Made by a program: the position numbers and the translations under genes
The notes under the pieces: generated by a model
What the model was told of the DNA's origin: nothing
Database searches by the model: none
The model's input: the letters and a program-made list of their open reading frames with translations, nothing else
DNA from: Alnus glutinosa
Lineage: Eukaryota > Streptophyta > Magnoliopsida > Fagales > Betulaceae
Direction: 5' to 3'
Length of the DNA: 64,000 nucleotides
Assembly (NCBI RefSeq): GCF_958979055.1
Contig: NC_084889.1
Location: 3,860,761 to 3,924,760 of the forward strand
In this document: piece after piece, positions 1 through 10,976 of the stretch
Layout: each line of letters starts with the position of its first letter
Position numbering within the stretch: position 1 is the first letter of the stretch

Positions 1-440
1 TGTGCCGGTATCTGTCCCAACCCCATAGCCGGCATCTGCATCTCCCCGGTCTGTGACAGTGGAAATCCTACATCCTGCGTCTCACTATCAGGGTTACACG
101 TCATAGGTCCACTATACGTATACGGAAAGTACGGCGCATAACCCTGTGACCCCATCCCTTCTCGCAGCCACCATCGATATGCGTTACCCGGTTGGGTGAA
201 CCCTATCTGAGATAATGTCGGCAGCTCCGACAATGGAGAGCTGCAAGGTCCAGCTGTGCTGCTCTGTCCGTGATCTGACGTGGGCACGGCCACCGTACCC
301 GGCAACAATGGTCTATAAGGCCCGTCTGGGTGGTGTGGCCACGCTGCAGAATACAATGCCGTCGAAACAGTGGGCGTGGTCATGGGGGGCACGGGTGGGC
401 TAGGTGCCCGATACGCATAATGAGGGGGTCTCTGGTCCAT
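1..440 (-). CDS. Second CACTA gene, proline-rich N-terminal part (partial)
   Basis: The minus strand is open from an ATG at 440 down to the window edge, about 146 codons with no stop. The predicted protein begins MDQRPPHYAYRAPSPPVPPM and stays rich in Pro, Tyr, Ser and Gly. It has no catalytic motif. It lies about 200 bases downstream of the transposase stop codon, on the same strand and inside the same CACTA element. Plant CACTA elements commonly carry a second gene (TNPA-like, a DNA-binding partner of the transposase) in this position, and such proteins often start with a low-complexity proline-rich stretch. A splice-acceptor-like TTCGCAG lies just upstream of the ATG, so this may be an internal exon. 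The TNPA assignment rests on position and composition only, because the diagnostic C-terminal domain would lie outside the window. Confidence 0.5.
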   Translation of the reverse strand, partial: MDQRPPHYAYRAPSPPVPPMTTPTVSTALYSAAWPHHPDGPYRPLLPGTVAVPTSDHGQSSTAGPCSSPLSELPTLSQIGFTQPGNAYRWWLREGMGSQGYAPYFPYTYSGPMTCNPDSETQDVGFPLSQTGEMQMPAMGLGQIPA

Positions 441-637
441 CAATACCTGCGAACAAATGCAGACAAATTAATTAGAATATGTTTTTTTAATATATTTTTA
501 ATGAACATACTAAAGAACAGCGAAATTTATACAATTAATAAAAATTTGTATTCAGTACAAGCGAATTGTACAAGCAATATATATATCAGTCAAGTGTATT
601 GAGTTCAAGCTAATTATACTCACAACAAATACATCAA

Positions 638-3600
638 TCATTGTATCACGGGAGCTTCAATAGGATCTACGTCGGGCCTGTCGTACTCGAATTCGTCATT
701 CGTATCTGGTAGGTCAGCAGTGGCTAGTACGAGCGGTACGCACTCATGGTAGGTTGTACCATCCTCATTACTCCCATCCCCCTGTCCAACGTCGTACACG
801 TTGCGCGGTTTGGTCCTAACCGCACAAACCCAATTTGGGTTCCTTCCATCTTCTACGTAGAATACTTGATCCACCTGAGATGTAAGCACGTACGGCTCGT
901 CCTGAATCTGTTCTCCCCTGTGGACGAGGTGATTGAAGTTGACAAACACTAGGCCATACTCGTCTATTGTGAATCCTCTGTCCATTGTGGGGTCTGCCCA
1001 ATTGCACTTAAATAAGACGTACGTAGTCCTGTCATAGTACTCGACCTCAAATATATCGGTTAACTGTCCGTAGTACGTTTCGCCTTCAACGGTAGGAACA
1101 CAGACGCCGCTATTCTGAGTCCTCCTTCCCACATCATGAGCAAGCGTGCGAAATAATTTTCCATTTACCACGTACCTGTTGTACTTCACCGCTGTCTCCT
1201 TTAGCCCTCTACAACGCATAACCAACTTGTGGCCCAATTCCTCCCTACGTTGATCGTCCAGGCCATCGACCTATGTTTTAATTACAAATAGTAAACATCA
1301 CATTGGGTTATAATCCTGAACCCGCATAAATTTATCCAATTTAAAATTTACAACTATTTCCTTACATATGCACGGTACCATTCGCAGAACTGCTCATGAT
1401 GTTGTGCTTCAATAAGAGCCTCCGTAATGCGACCCCTAGTGCATGATCGCCTAAGCGCGTCTTTGTGCATCCTACATTCAGCGTATACAATTATGTAATA
1501 ATTGTTATTAATACTTTTACTCGAATTCTGCTAAATATAAGGTTAGGACTACTTACGTCCGCAAATTGTGAAACTCTTCAGAGTTGAACACAATATAACG
1601 ATGAATCTGGTGCATTATCAACCGGTTCATGGTAACACGCGTGCCCGCTCCCTTGGATCCATCAGGATTCCTCTGAGGTCTGTTGTGGAATGTTGGTGCG
1701 TTATTCAGATACCTTGAACAGAACGTTACCAGCTCGGTCGCTATGTACCCCTCCGCAATGCACCCCTCAGGAGCTGCTTTATTGCGCACATTATTTTTGA
1801 AATTCCCCAGACTCCTGGTTTAAACACATACACGACAATTTAATTGTCGTCAATTAGGATTACAATTAAATAAAAATATTTATTTACATATTACGCCGAA
1901 TTTTACCTCTCTGCCGGGTACATCCATCTATACTGCACGGGTCCGCCTAGTCTACACTCGCGCACAAGATGCACAACCAAGTGGACCATGCTGGTAAAAA
2001 ACCCTGGAGGGAATATCTGTTCTAGCTTGCACAAAGTGATACAGACGTCACCCTGCAGTCGGTCCATATCTTCTTGTGATAGCTTTGTTGAGCATATGCC
2101 TCTAAAAAATGCAGAAATCTCCACAAGAGGTCTAACCACTTTATCAGGCAATGACTTACGCAGTGCAATTGGAAGAAGCTGTTGCATCAGTATGTGGCTA
2201 TCATGGCTCTTCAAGCCAGAAATTGTACGGTCCTTGAGCCGAACACATCGTGAAATGTTCGAAGCGTATCCGTCCGGGACCCTAACATTTTGAAGAACCT
2301 TCAGAAAATTTTCTTTGTCCTCTCTAGACATTGTGTGACAGGCAGCGGGAATATACGTTTTACCGTTGGCGGCCGTGAACGGATGCAACTTAGGTCTCAA
2401 CCCCATTTCCTGCAAGTCCAGCCGAGCTGCCAAGTTGTCCTTCGTTTTCCCTTTTATATCCAAAATAGTGCCAAGTATATTGTCCATGACATTTTTCTCT
2501 ATGTGCATAACATCAAGATTGTGCCGAAGCAAATTGTCTTTCCAATACGGCAATCTGAAAAATATACTTTTCTTCTTCCATATAACATCGGAACTCCCTG
2601 CACCCTTCTTCCGCTTCTTCCGTTTCTTCTTCTTACCCGCGGTCTCATCTCCAAACGCAACTCCGTCCAACTGTTGGAGAACCTCGTATCCGCATGGCAC
2701 AATCGGTGCGCTGGCAACTTCTTCGGTACCGTCAAATGTCCTCCTGTTAAGCCGCCACAGATGTTCAGGCGGCAGATATCTCCTGTGCCCCATATAGCAA
2801 AATTTGCACCCGTTCTTTAAGCGTATAGAACGCGTCGATTGCATACAGCAAGGACATGCCTTCGCACCCCTGTTAGGCCAACCTGATAAATCTGCATACG
2901 CTGGCAAGTCGTTTATCGTCCACATCAACTGAGATCGCATAATAAAATTTTCCTTCTTTGAAGCATCGAATGTTCGTACCCCTACATTCCACAGTTCCAC
3001 CAACTCATCAATCAATGGCTGAAGGTAAACATCAATATCCATACCTGGTGAGCTCGGTCCAGGGATAACCAAGGAAAGGATGAAGGACGACTGTTTCATG
3101 CACATCCAAGGTGGCAAATTGTACGGCACAAGCATTACGGGCCATGTGCTGTGAGATGTGCTCATGTTCCCAAATGGATTAAATCCATCTGCTGTCAAAC
3201 CAAGCCGGACGTTTCTACTCTCTGCCATAAAATTTGGATGTAAAATGTCGAACGATCTCCATGCCTCACCGTCGGCCGGGTGCCTCAATACGCCATCCCT
3301 AGTGCGGCCTTCTGCATGCCATCTCATATGGGGCGCAGTATGCTCAGACATGAATAACCTCTGCAACCGTGGGATGAGTGGAAACCACCTCAAGATCTTC
3401 ACCGGGCGTTTTTTTCTCGCTGATATGATCTCACCATCATCATCTACATGTGTATCAGCCCTCCACTTAGACTCTCCACATACGGTACATGAATCTAATT
3501 CTTTATTGTCTTTCCAGAATAACATACAGTCGTTACGGCACGCCGGAATCTTCTCATACCCCAGACCCATGCCACTTAGGAACTTCTTCGCCTCGTACGT

Positions 3601-4254
3601 GTTATCTGGCAATGCCTCATCGCAAGGAGGCAACAACTGATTGATGAATTCCAGAATGTCTGAAAAAATCTTGTTACTAATACCTCCAACGCACTTCAAG
3701 TTGTACATGTGTACAGTAGCACTCAATTTACTGTGCTTTGTACCAGGGTGAAGGGGCTTCTCGGCAGTCTTTAACAGCTCTTGGTACTTCAATGCGTCCT
3801 CGCACGACGTATCTTCATCAACTTGTTGCGGAAGAGTACTTGCGGCTTCAGGAACATCGTGCACGCCGAAGGCGTCACGCAACATGGCGTGCATGTTATC
3901 ATCCTGTTCCACAGCGACACCCTCCTGTTCTGTGACTTCACCATGTTCAGTGCTATGGTCAGCGGCCTCTGTGCCACTGTGATAACTCGAACACTGACCA
4001 GGAATAGCGGATCCAGTCGTAGTCTCACCGTGCATATACCACAAATGGTATCCCGGATTCATCCCCCGACCTCCAGTCAGGTGGGCAAGAACGTAATCAG
4101 GAGTGTGACGCTGGTTATTTCGACAATACTTGCATGGGCAGTAAATTTTTCCATCGACGGCCGTACAGTTACGAACGGCAAATGTCACAAACGCCCTACA
4201 CCCGTCGTTATACGTTGTCGTACCCCTAGGTGCTGACATCCAAGACTTGTCCAT
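638..4254 (-). CDS. CACTA transposase (TNPD/Tnp2 type), apparently intact, four exons
   Basis: Exons read by eye are 4254-1907, 1814-1557, 1471-1366 and 1270-638. All junctions are GT-AG and phases agree, giving about 1114 aa from the ATG at 4254 (peptide MDKSWMSAPRG). An upstream in-frame ATG at 4299 would add 15 residues. Domains in order: a transposase-associated N-terminal zinc-binding domain with Cys/His pairs (CPCKYC), then the Tnp2 catalytic core, then DUF4218 (PVQYRWMYP across intron 1 to NKAAPEGCIAEGYIATEL), then DUF4216 in the last exon (DIFEVEYYDRTTYVLFKCNW). Probable catalytic acidic residues are in LTADGFNPFG, NDLPAYADLSGW and HNLDVMHIEKNVMDNI. This enzyme cuts and moves CACTA elements in the nucleus. 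No stop or frameshift interrupts the four exons, which is unusual for a plant DNA transposon copy. Expression cannot be judged here. Confidence 0.88.
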
Positions 4255-4369
4255 ATTCCTCTGTATAGGGTTAAGAGGACAAGACAAATCATACGTCAAA
4301 CAAATAAACGTGTAAAAAAGTTGAGCATGTCACGCAACATGGGGTGTACGAATTTATTTCCCTTTTAAA

Positions 4370-4915
4370 GGGTTCATGGTTAGAGTTTAGGGTTTTAGTT
4401 TTTTTGTTAGAGTTTAGGGTTTAGGGTTTATGGTTTTTTAGGGTTTAGGGTTAGGGTTTGTAAGGGTTTAGGGTTTAGGGTTTAGGGTTAGGGTTTGTTA
4501 GGGTTTAGGAGGGTTTAGGTTTTTTTTTTTTTTTTAGGGTTTAGGGTTAGGGTTTAGGGTTTAGGGTTTAGGGTTAGGGTTAGGGTATAAATTTAGAAAG
4601 TGTAAGATTTTTTTTTTTTTAAAGGGTTTAGGGTTAGGGTTTGTTAGGGTTTATGGTTAGGCTTTTTTTTTTTTAAAAAAAAAAAGTGTAGGATTTTGTT
4701 TTTTTTTTTTTTCTTTTCTTAAGGGTTTAGGGTTAGGGTTTGTAAGGGATTAGGGTTTAGGGTTAGGGTTTGTTAGGGTTTAGGAGGGTTTAGGTTTTTT
4801 TTTTTTTTTTTAGGGTTTAGGGTTAGGGTTAGGGTATAAATTTAGAAAGTGTAGGATTTTTTTTTTTTTTAAAGGGTTTAGGGTTAGGGTTTGTTAGGGT
4901 TTAGGGTTAGGGTTT

Positions 4916-4946
<31 letters not shown>

Positions 4947-5131
4947 TTATAAATTTAGAAAGTGTAGGAATTTTTTTTTTTTTAAAGGGTTTAGGGTTAG
5001 GGTTTGTTAGGGTTTAGGGTTAGGGTTTGTTAGGGTTTAGGGTTAGGGTTTGTTAGGGTTAGGGTTAGGGTATAAATTTAGAAAGTGTAGGATTTTTTTT
5101 TTTTTTTTTAAAGGGTTTAGGGTTAGGGTTT

Positions 5132-5164
<33 letters not shown>

Positions 5165-5691
5165 ATAAATTTAGAAAGTGTAGGATTTTTTTTTTTTAAA
5201 GGGTTTAGGGTTAGGGTTTGTTAGGGTTTAGGGTTAGGGTTTGTTAGGGTTAGGGTTAGGGTATAAATTTAGAAAGTGTAGGATTTTTTTTTTTTAAAGG
5301 GTTTAGGGTTAGGGTTTGTTAGGGTTTAGGGTTAGGGTTTGTTAGGGTTAGGGTTAGGGTATAAATTTAGAAAGTGTAAGATTTTTTTTTTTTTTAAAGG
5401 GTTTAGGGTTAGGGTTTGTTAGGGTTTATGGTTAGGCTTTTTTTTTTTAAAAAAAAAAAAGTGTAGGATTTTGTTTTTTTTTTTTTTCTTTTCTTAAGGG
5501 TTTAGGGTTAGGGTTTGTAAGGGATTAGGGTTTAGGGTTAGGGTTTGTTAGGGTTTAGGAGGGTTTAGGTTTTTTTTTTTTTTTTTAGGGTTTAGGGTTA
5601 GGGTTAGGGTATAAATTTAGAAAGTGTAGGATTTTTTTTTTTTTTTAAAGGGTTTAGGGTTAGGGTTTGTTAGGGTTTAGGGTTAGGGTTT

Positions 5692-5722
<31 letters not shown>

Positions 5723-5907
5723 TTATAAATTTAGAAAGTGTAGGAATTTTTTTTTTTTTAAAGGGTTTAGGGTTAGGGTTTGTTAGGGTTTAGGGTTAGG
5801 GTTTGTTAGGGTTTAGGGTTAGGGTTTGTTAGGGTTAGGGTTAGGGTATAAATTTAGAAAGTGTAGGATTTTTTATTTTTTTTTTAAAGGGTTTAGGGTT
5901 AGGGTTT

Positions 5908-5940
<33 letters not shown>

Positions 5941-6116
5941 ATAAATTTAGAAAGTGTAGGATTTTTTTTTTTTAAAGGGTTTAGGGTTAGGGTTTGTTAG
6001 GGTTTAGGGTTAGGGTTTGTTAGGGTTAGGGTTAGGGTATAAATTTAGAAAGTGTAGGATTTTTTTTTTTTAAAGGGTTTAGGGTTAGGGTTTGTTAGGG
6101 TTTAGGGTTAGGGTTT

Positions 6117-6149
<33 letters not shown>

Positions 6150-6348
6150 ATAAATTTAGAAAGTGTAGGATTTTTTTTTTTTAAAGGGTTTAGGGTTAGG
6201 GTTTGTTAGGGTTTAGGGTTAGGGTTTGTTAGGGTTAGGGTTAGGGTATAAATTTAGAAAGTGTAGGATTTTTTTTTTTTAAAGGGTTTAGGGTTAGGGT
6301 TTGTTAGGGTTTAGGGTTAGGGTTTGTTAGGGTTTAGGGTTAGGGTTT

Positions 6349-6381
<33 letters not shown>

Positions 6382-6522
6382 ATAAATTTAGAAAGTGTAG
6401 GATTTGTTTTTTTATTTTTTAAAGGGTTTAGGGTTAGGGTATAAATTTAGAAAGTGTAGGATTTTTTTTTTTTTTTTAAAGGGTTTAGGGTTAGGGTTTG
6501 TTAGGGTTTAGGGTTAGGGTTT

Positions 6523-6555
<33 letters not shown>

Positions 6556-7440
6556 ATAAATTTAGAAAGTGTAGGATTTTTTTTTTTTAAAGGGTTTAGG
6601 GTTAGGGTTTGTTAGGGTTTAGGGTTAGGGTTTGTTAGGGTTAGGGTTAGGGTATAAATTTAGAAAGTGTAGGATTTTTTTTTTTTTTTTTAAAGGGTTT
6701 AGGGTTAGGGTTTGTTAGGGTTAGGGTATAAATTTAGAAAGTGTAGGATTTTTTTTTTATTTTTTAAAGGGTTTAGGGTTAGGGTATAAATTTAGAAAGT
6801 GTAGGATTTTTTTTTTTTTAAAGGGTTTAGGGTTAGGGTTTGTTAGGGTTTAGGGTATAAATTTAGAAAGTGTAGGATTTTTTTTTTGTTAGGGTTTAGG
6901 ATATAGGGTTCGTTATGGTTTAAGGTTAGGGTTTGGTTATAGAAAATGTAGGAATTTTTTTTTTTTTTAAAGGATCTAGGATTAGGGTTTAGGGTTTAGG
7001 GTTTTTGTTTCTTAGGGTTTAGGGTTTAAGGTTAGGATTTTTGTTTTTAGTGTTAGGAATTTTTTTTTTAGAAAGTGTAGGAAATTTTCTTTTTAAGGGT
7101 TTAAGGTTAGGATTTTTGTTTTTAGTGTTAGGGTTTCTTTTTTTAGAAAGTGTAGGATAATTTTTTTTTTTAAGGTTTAGGGTTTAGGGTTTAAGGATAG
7201 GACTTTTGTTTTTAGTGTTAGGGTTTCTTTTTTTAGAAAGTGTATGATATTTTTTTTTACGCTTTAGGGTTTAGGGTTTGTTAGGGTTTAGGGTTTAGGG
7301 TTTAAGGTTTAGGGTTAGGGTTTTTAAGTGTAGGAATTTTTTTTTTAGGGTTTACGATTTAGGGTTTAGAGTTTAGGGTAAGGGTTTTTTTTAAGAACGT
7401 GTAGGATTCAAAGTTTATTTAAGGGTTTATTATTGTGTTG
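4370..7440 (+). repeat. Telomere-like TTTAGGG/TTAGGG tandem array inside the CACTA element
   Basis: About 3 kb of mixed TTTAGGG, TTAGGG and GGGTTTGTTA units. These are built into a longer repeat of roughly 80-150 bases that ends in TATAAATTTAGAAAGTGTAG followed by a T-tract of 10-18 bases. A larger unit of about 770 bases is itself duplicated: the stretch starting near 4590 recurs near 5362, including the private markers GTAAGATTTT, GGTTTATGGTTAGGC and an A-run followed by GTGTAGGATTTTG. The repeats become degenerate from about 6890 onward. The array is not a chromosome end, because CACTA sequence lies on both sides. It has no coding potential. Confidence 0.93.
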
Positions 7441-8290
7441 GTTTTATGGTTATGATTTGAAGATATAAAGTTTAGGGTTGGAGTTTAAGTATTTCTTAAA
7501 AAGTAGACGGTCAATTTTAATATTTTTTCTTTTTTTATTCAAACCCATTTTATTGGTTGTTCCCATTTATTATTTTCAAAAGTGTCATCGTTGGTTTATA
7601 ACGTTAAACTAATATCGGACATTGTTTGATTTTGTTTGACTAACAAAAAAACATTGTAATCCATAATAACACATTCAAAATATATATATATATATAACCT
7701 CTCAAATAAAAAATTAGGATAGGAAAAATTAAAAACATAAAAAACACAACATGGCAAAAAAGAACATGGCAAACAAAAAAATAAAAATACATATAACACT
7801 AAATGACACAAAAATACAAACGCCTACACAATTTCTAAATATCAAATCTGTACTAACACAAAAATACATGCAGCATTGTTAAAAAAAAAAACACAAACTA
7901 TAGCAAAAATGAAATACCTACTCCAAGAAAACCCCCCAAAAAAAAAAAAAAAAAAACAGTAATTTAAGCTTACACTGATTCAGCAAAATTGAAAAAATAA
8001 AATATAACACAGTCCAAAAATTATTACAATTATCAATCAAGAACAAATGTCCAAATTATTACAATAAAAATTATTACAATATATATTCAATCAGTATTTC
8101 ATTTACATGTTGAAAAAAAAAATGAAATACAAATTTAAGGGGAAATTACTCACTGTCGACGGTAGGTTGTGGATTTAGGGCTCCTTCTTTATATATATAC
8201 CTGCATATTCGGATATACATTATGGAGAAAGGAAAAAAAAGTTAGCAAATGTATATATATATAACACTAAATTTATCTGCAATATATATT
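7441..8290. other. AT-rich non-coding stretch of the CACTA element
   Basis: AT-rich DNA between the telomere-like array and the GA-rich tract. It has several A-runs of 10-20 bases and short (TA)n tracts at about 7677-7695 and 8251-8264. I see no gene, splice pattern or repeat of known family. Confidence 0.6.
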
Positions 8291-8309
8291 AAGAGCAGTA
8301 CCGGCGACT

Positions 8310-8402
8310 GAACAGAGAGAGAGAGAGAGAGAGCCACTGACCCGACCGGAGGAAAGGGAACCGACGGCCTAGCCAACCCCTGCCGGAGGGACGTCCCAGT
8401 AG

Positions 8403-8484
<82 letters not shown>

Positions 8485-8600
8485 CTAGAGGGAATCGGTG
8501 AGAGAGAGACAGTCGGTGAGAGGGAGACGTGACGACGCCGGAGCTCACCACACCGGCCGGCTGAGCTCGCCGGAGAGACAGAGAGAGAGAGAGAAGAAAT

Positions 8601-8631
<31 letters not shown>
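8310..8631. repeat. (GA)n-rich low-complexity tract
   Basis: Interrupted GAGAGA runs over about 320 bases, broken by GC-rich islands around 8341-8395 and 8515-8575 (for example ACGCCGGAGCTCACCACACC). The open frame on the minus strand here is a run of Leu-Ser pairs produced by the repeat and is not a gene. Confidence 0.9.
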
Positions 8632-8632
<1 letters not shown>

Positions 8633-8670
8633 AGAAATGGGTAGCTTCCTCTGGAAGCTACCCATTTCTT
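8632..8670. repeat. Perfect 18-bp inverted repeat with 3-base loop
   Basis: AAGAAATGGGTAGCTTCC at 8632-8649 is followed by the loop TCT and by its exact reverse complement at 8653-8670. It sits at the edge of the GA tract inside the CACTA element. The role is unknown; a fold-back RNA or a cruciform are both possible. Confidence 0.9.
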
Positions 8671-8750
8671 ATATATAAATATAAGTATATAATTTATATA
8701 ATATAATATATATTTATATTATTAATTAGTTTTACGTATATAATATATAA

Positions 8751-8834
8751 TGTTTGGCCAGGTGGCGCGCGGGAGAATTCCCGCGCGGCATCCGGCCAAA
8801 CAGTTGGAGACGTGTTTATAAATACACGTCTCCA
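8751..8834. repeat. Two adjacent nested palindromes
   Basis: TGTTTGGCC (8751-8759) pairs with GGCCAAACA (8794-8802). Between them CGCGCGGGA (8766-8774) pairs with TCCCGCGCG (8779-8787). Immediately after, TGGAGACGTGT (8805-8815) pairs with ACACGTCTCCA (8824-8834). The ACGTGT core resembles the subterminal palindromes near the element terminus. The GC-rich inner palindrome stands out in AT-rich surroundings. Confidence 0.85.
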
Positions 8835-8854
8835 CATGCTATATATATTTAATA

Positions 8855-8860
<6 letters not shown>

Positions 8861-8948
<88 letters not shown>
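8861..8948. repeat. (TA)n microsatellite
   Basis: An almost perfect TA dinucleotide run of about 88 bases within the CACTA element. Confidence 0.97.
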
Positions 8949-8953
<5 letters not shown>

Positions 8954-9104
8954 CTATTTTATATAAACCCATGCAACCCTAAGTTCATGCAATGCATGTA
9001 CTGCATGTACATGCACTGCATGAACTCATGTTAATTATTATTATTATTTTTTTGGGTCTACATATATGCTTCACAAAGTTGGTTTAATTATGCATATAGT
9101 ACAA

Positions 9105-10490
9105 TATGTCAATTTAGGGTTAGGGTTAACGTACTTATAAGTACACCATATATATATATATATATATATAACTCATCATATAAACCCTAATCATAAGTGT
9201 ATGTATTTTGTATAGCAAACAACCATAACCCTAACTGTATGTACTATATATAGAAAAAAACCCTAACCCTAAAATACACGTCCCCCATAGTAGAAATTGT
9301 ATTTAATTTAAAAAGTAATAAATATATCTATATATATAATAAAAAATAATTATATATAGAAATAAATATATTATTTAAAAAATAATAATTTAATAGTCCA
9401 AAAAATTAAACTATAACTCTAAGTGTATATACTATATATAGCTATAAACTATAACCTTAAGGGTACGTACTATACTAAAACCTAAAACCATAAAAAATAA
9501 AAACTAAAACCTAACCATAAAATTAAACTCTAACCCTAAGTGCTAGACTATATATAGCTATAAACTCTAATCATGAGGGTACGTACTATATCTAGTCATA
9601 AACCCTAACCCTAATCCTCTATCCAAAAGTATATAATATATATATATATATATAGCTATAAAACTAAACCCTAAGTAAATGTACTATAACTATAACTATA
9701 ACTATATATATATATCGGAACAATCTAATTTTGAACTGCTCATGATTTAACATATATATATATATATATACTTAAAAGTGTACAATAATGACACGTGAAA
9801 AATATATTGACATTATTATTCATTAAACGTAAAATCAATAAAATTATAACACATAGCCCTAAGTGTATATATTATATATACCTATAAACCCTAAAACCCA
9901 AACCCTAAGTGTATATACTATATATATCGATAAACCATAATCCTAAGTATATATACTATATATAGGTATAAACCCTAGCCCTAAGTGTATATACTATATG
10001 CTATAAACCCTAACCCTAAGGGTATGTACTATATATAGCCATAAATTTACGAGGGACTAAACTATAAGTATTTAATTCATTATGTAGCGCAGAACTCTAA
10101 AAATAATTGCATTTACTATATATAGACATAAATAAAAAGGTTACTGTATATAGTTTCTAAACCGTTTACATGCATGCATATCTATATATATAGTATTAAT
10201 TATAGGTTTTTTAACTTTGTTATGTTTATTTTTATTTTTTTTTTGGTTTCTAAACGTAGATGGTGTACAAAACTAAACCCTAATTTAAACTATTTAGTTT
10301 AATTATATATTTAGCATCAAATTTGTATAATTATGCATATAGTACAATATGTAAATTAGGTTAGGGTTTACGTGCTTAATAGTATACTATATATATATAT
10401 AAATAAGGAACCTAAAAAGTATAAATTCCAACCAACAAATTTACATATAGCATATAGTACAATATGTAAATTAGGTTAGGGTAATCTACA
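9105..10490 (-). repeat. Degenerate telomere-like repeat in reverse orientation
   Basis: AT-rich DNA scattered with AACCCTAACCCTAAG-type motifs, mainly 9170-10050. They are often followed by TGTATATACTATATATAG, giving a loose repeat of about 40-60 bases. Single TTAGGTTAGGG motifs occur at 9114-9126, 10358-10370 and 10468-10482. Most motifs are in the CCCTAA direction, opposite to the array at 4370-7440. The copies are far more diverged than those in the main array. No gene is visible. Confidence 0.75.
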
Positions 10491-10618
10491 CCGTATTTTT
10501 GGATTAGATTTGTATGATTAATAATGTAAGGAGTTTTTTTTTTGATTTTTTTTTTTAAATAATTAATACAACACAGAATTTTTTTTTTTAATATATATTT
10601 GGCGAATTAATAAATTTT

Positions 10619-10953
10619 TGACACGTGTATTAATACACGTGTCCATTTGGACACGCATATGGAATACACGTGTCCAATTGGACGCGTGTCTATATACACG
10701 CGTCCAAAATGGACACGTGTATTCCATATGCGTGTCCAAATGGACACGTGTATTAATACACGTGTCCATTTGGACACGTATATGAAATACACATGTCCAA
10801 ATGGACACGTGTATTGCATATGCGTGTCCAAATGGACACGTGTATGTCATACACGTGTCCATTTTGGACGGCTTCACAAATTGACACGTGTCTAAAATGA
10901 CACGTGTCAATTTGGACGCGTGTCTACAGTAACGGGTACTGTAGACACGCGTC
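10619..10953. repeat. CACTA subterminal palindrome array
   Basis: At least eight successive palindromes of about 26 bases, with consensus GGACACGTGTAT and its reverse complement. They are separated by 4-5 base AT linkers (ATTT, AATT, AAAT), so the period is close to 30. The last palindrome (10915-10953) has 17-base arms, GACGCGTGTCTACAGTA, around a 5-base loop. Subterminal repeats of this kind are where CACTA-encoded DNA-binding proteins assemble. Because every unit is a palindrome, both strands present the same site. The open frames here on both strands are artefacts of the repeat. Confidence 0.92.
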
Positions 10954-10959
10954 AAAATG

Positions 10960-10976
10960 AAGGTGTTTTTGTAGTG
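10960..10976 (-). mobile_element. CACTA terminal inverted repeat (right end)
   Basis: The minus strand reads CACTACAAAAACACCTT from 10976 inward. It is directly flanked by CGG, a possible 3-bp target duplication. The matching end lies off the left side of the window. Confidence 0.88.

Larger units (their letters stand above)
1..10976 (-). mobile_element. CACTA (En/Spm-type) DNA transposon, right terminus present, left end beyond window
   Basis: The element is recognised from three independent parts. The first is a Tnp2-family transposase gene at 638-4254 on the minus strand. The second is a terminal sequence at 10960-10976 that reads CACTACAAAAACACCTT on the minus strand, the classic CACTA terminus. 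The third is a subterminal array of palindromes at 10619-10953, the usual landing zone for the element's own DNA-binding protein. The flanking base triplet at 10977-10979 is CGG, a candidate 3-bp target duplication whose partner would be outside the window. More than 10.9 kb of the element is visible. The 6.7 kb between terminus and transposase is non-coding and holds a telomere-like array, (GA)n and (TA)n tracts and palindromes. The host sequence it entered (10977 onward) resembles 22966-23255, so it inserted into an older LTR-element fragment. Confidence 0.9.

Noticed and set aside
4370..7440. True chromosome end
   Set aside because: Transposon coding sequence lies on one side and the transposon's own terminus on the other, and the units are mixed and interrupted by T-tracts.
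8369..8665. Open frame of 98 codons on the minus strand
   Set aside because: It is a Ser-Leu run produced by the (GA)n tract and has no protein character.
10619..10953. CRISPR-like array of regularly spaced palindromic repeats
   Set aside because: The setting is a plant nuclear transposon. Linkers are 4-5 bases with no unique spacers, and there are no cas genes.
10563..10955. Several overlapping open frames on both strands
   Set aside because: They are translations of the palindromic subterminal array, equally open on both strands.
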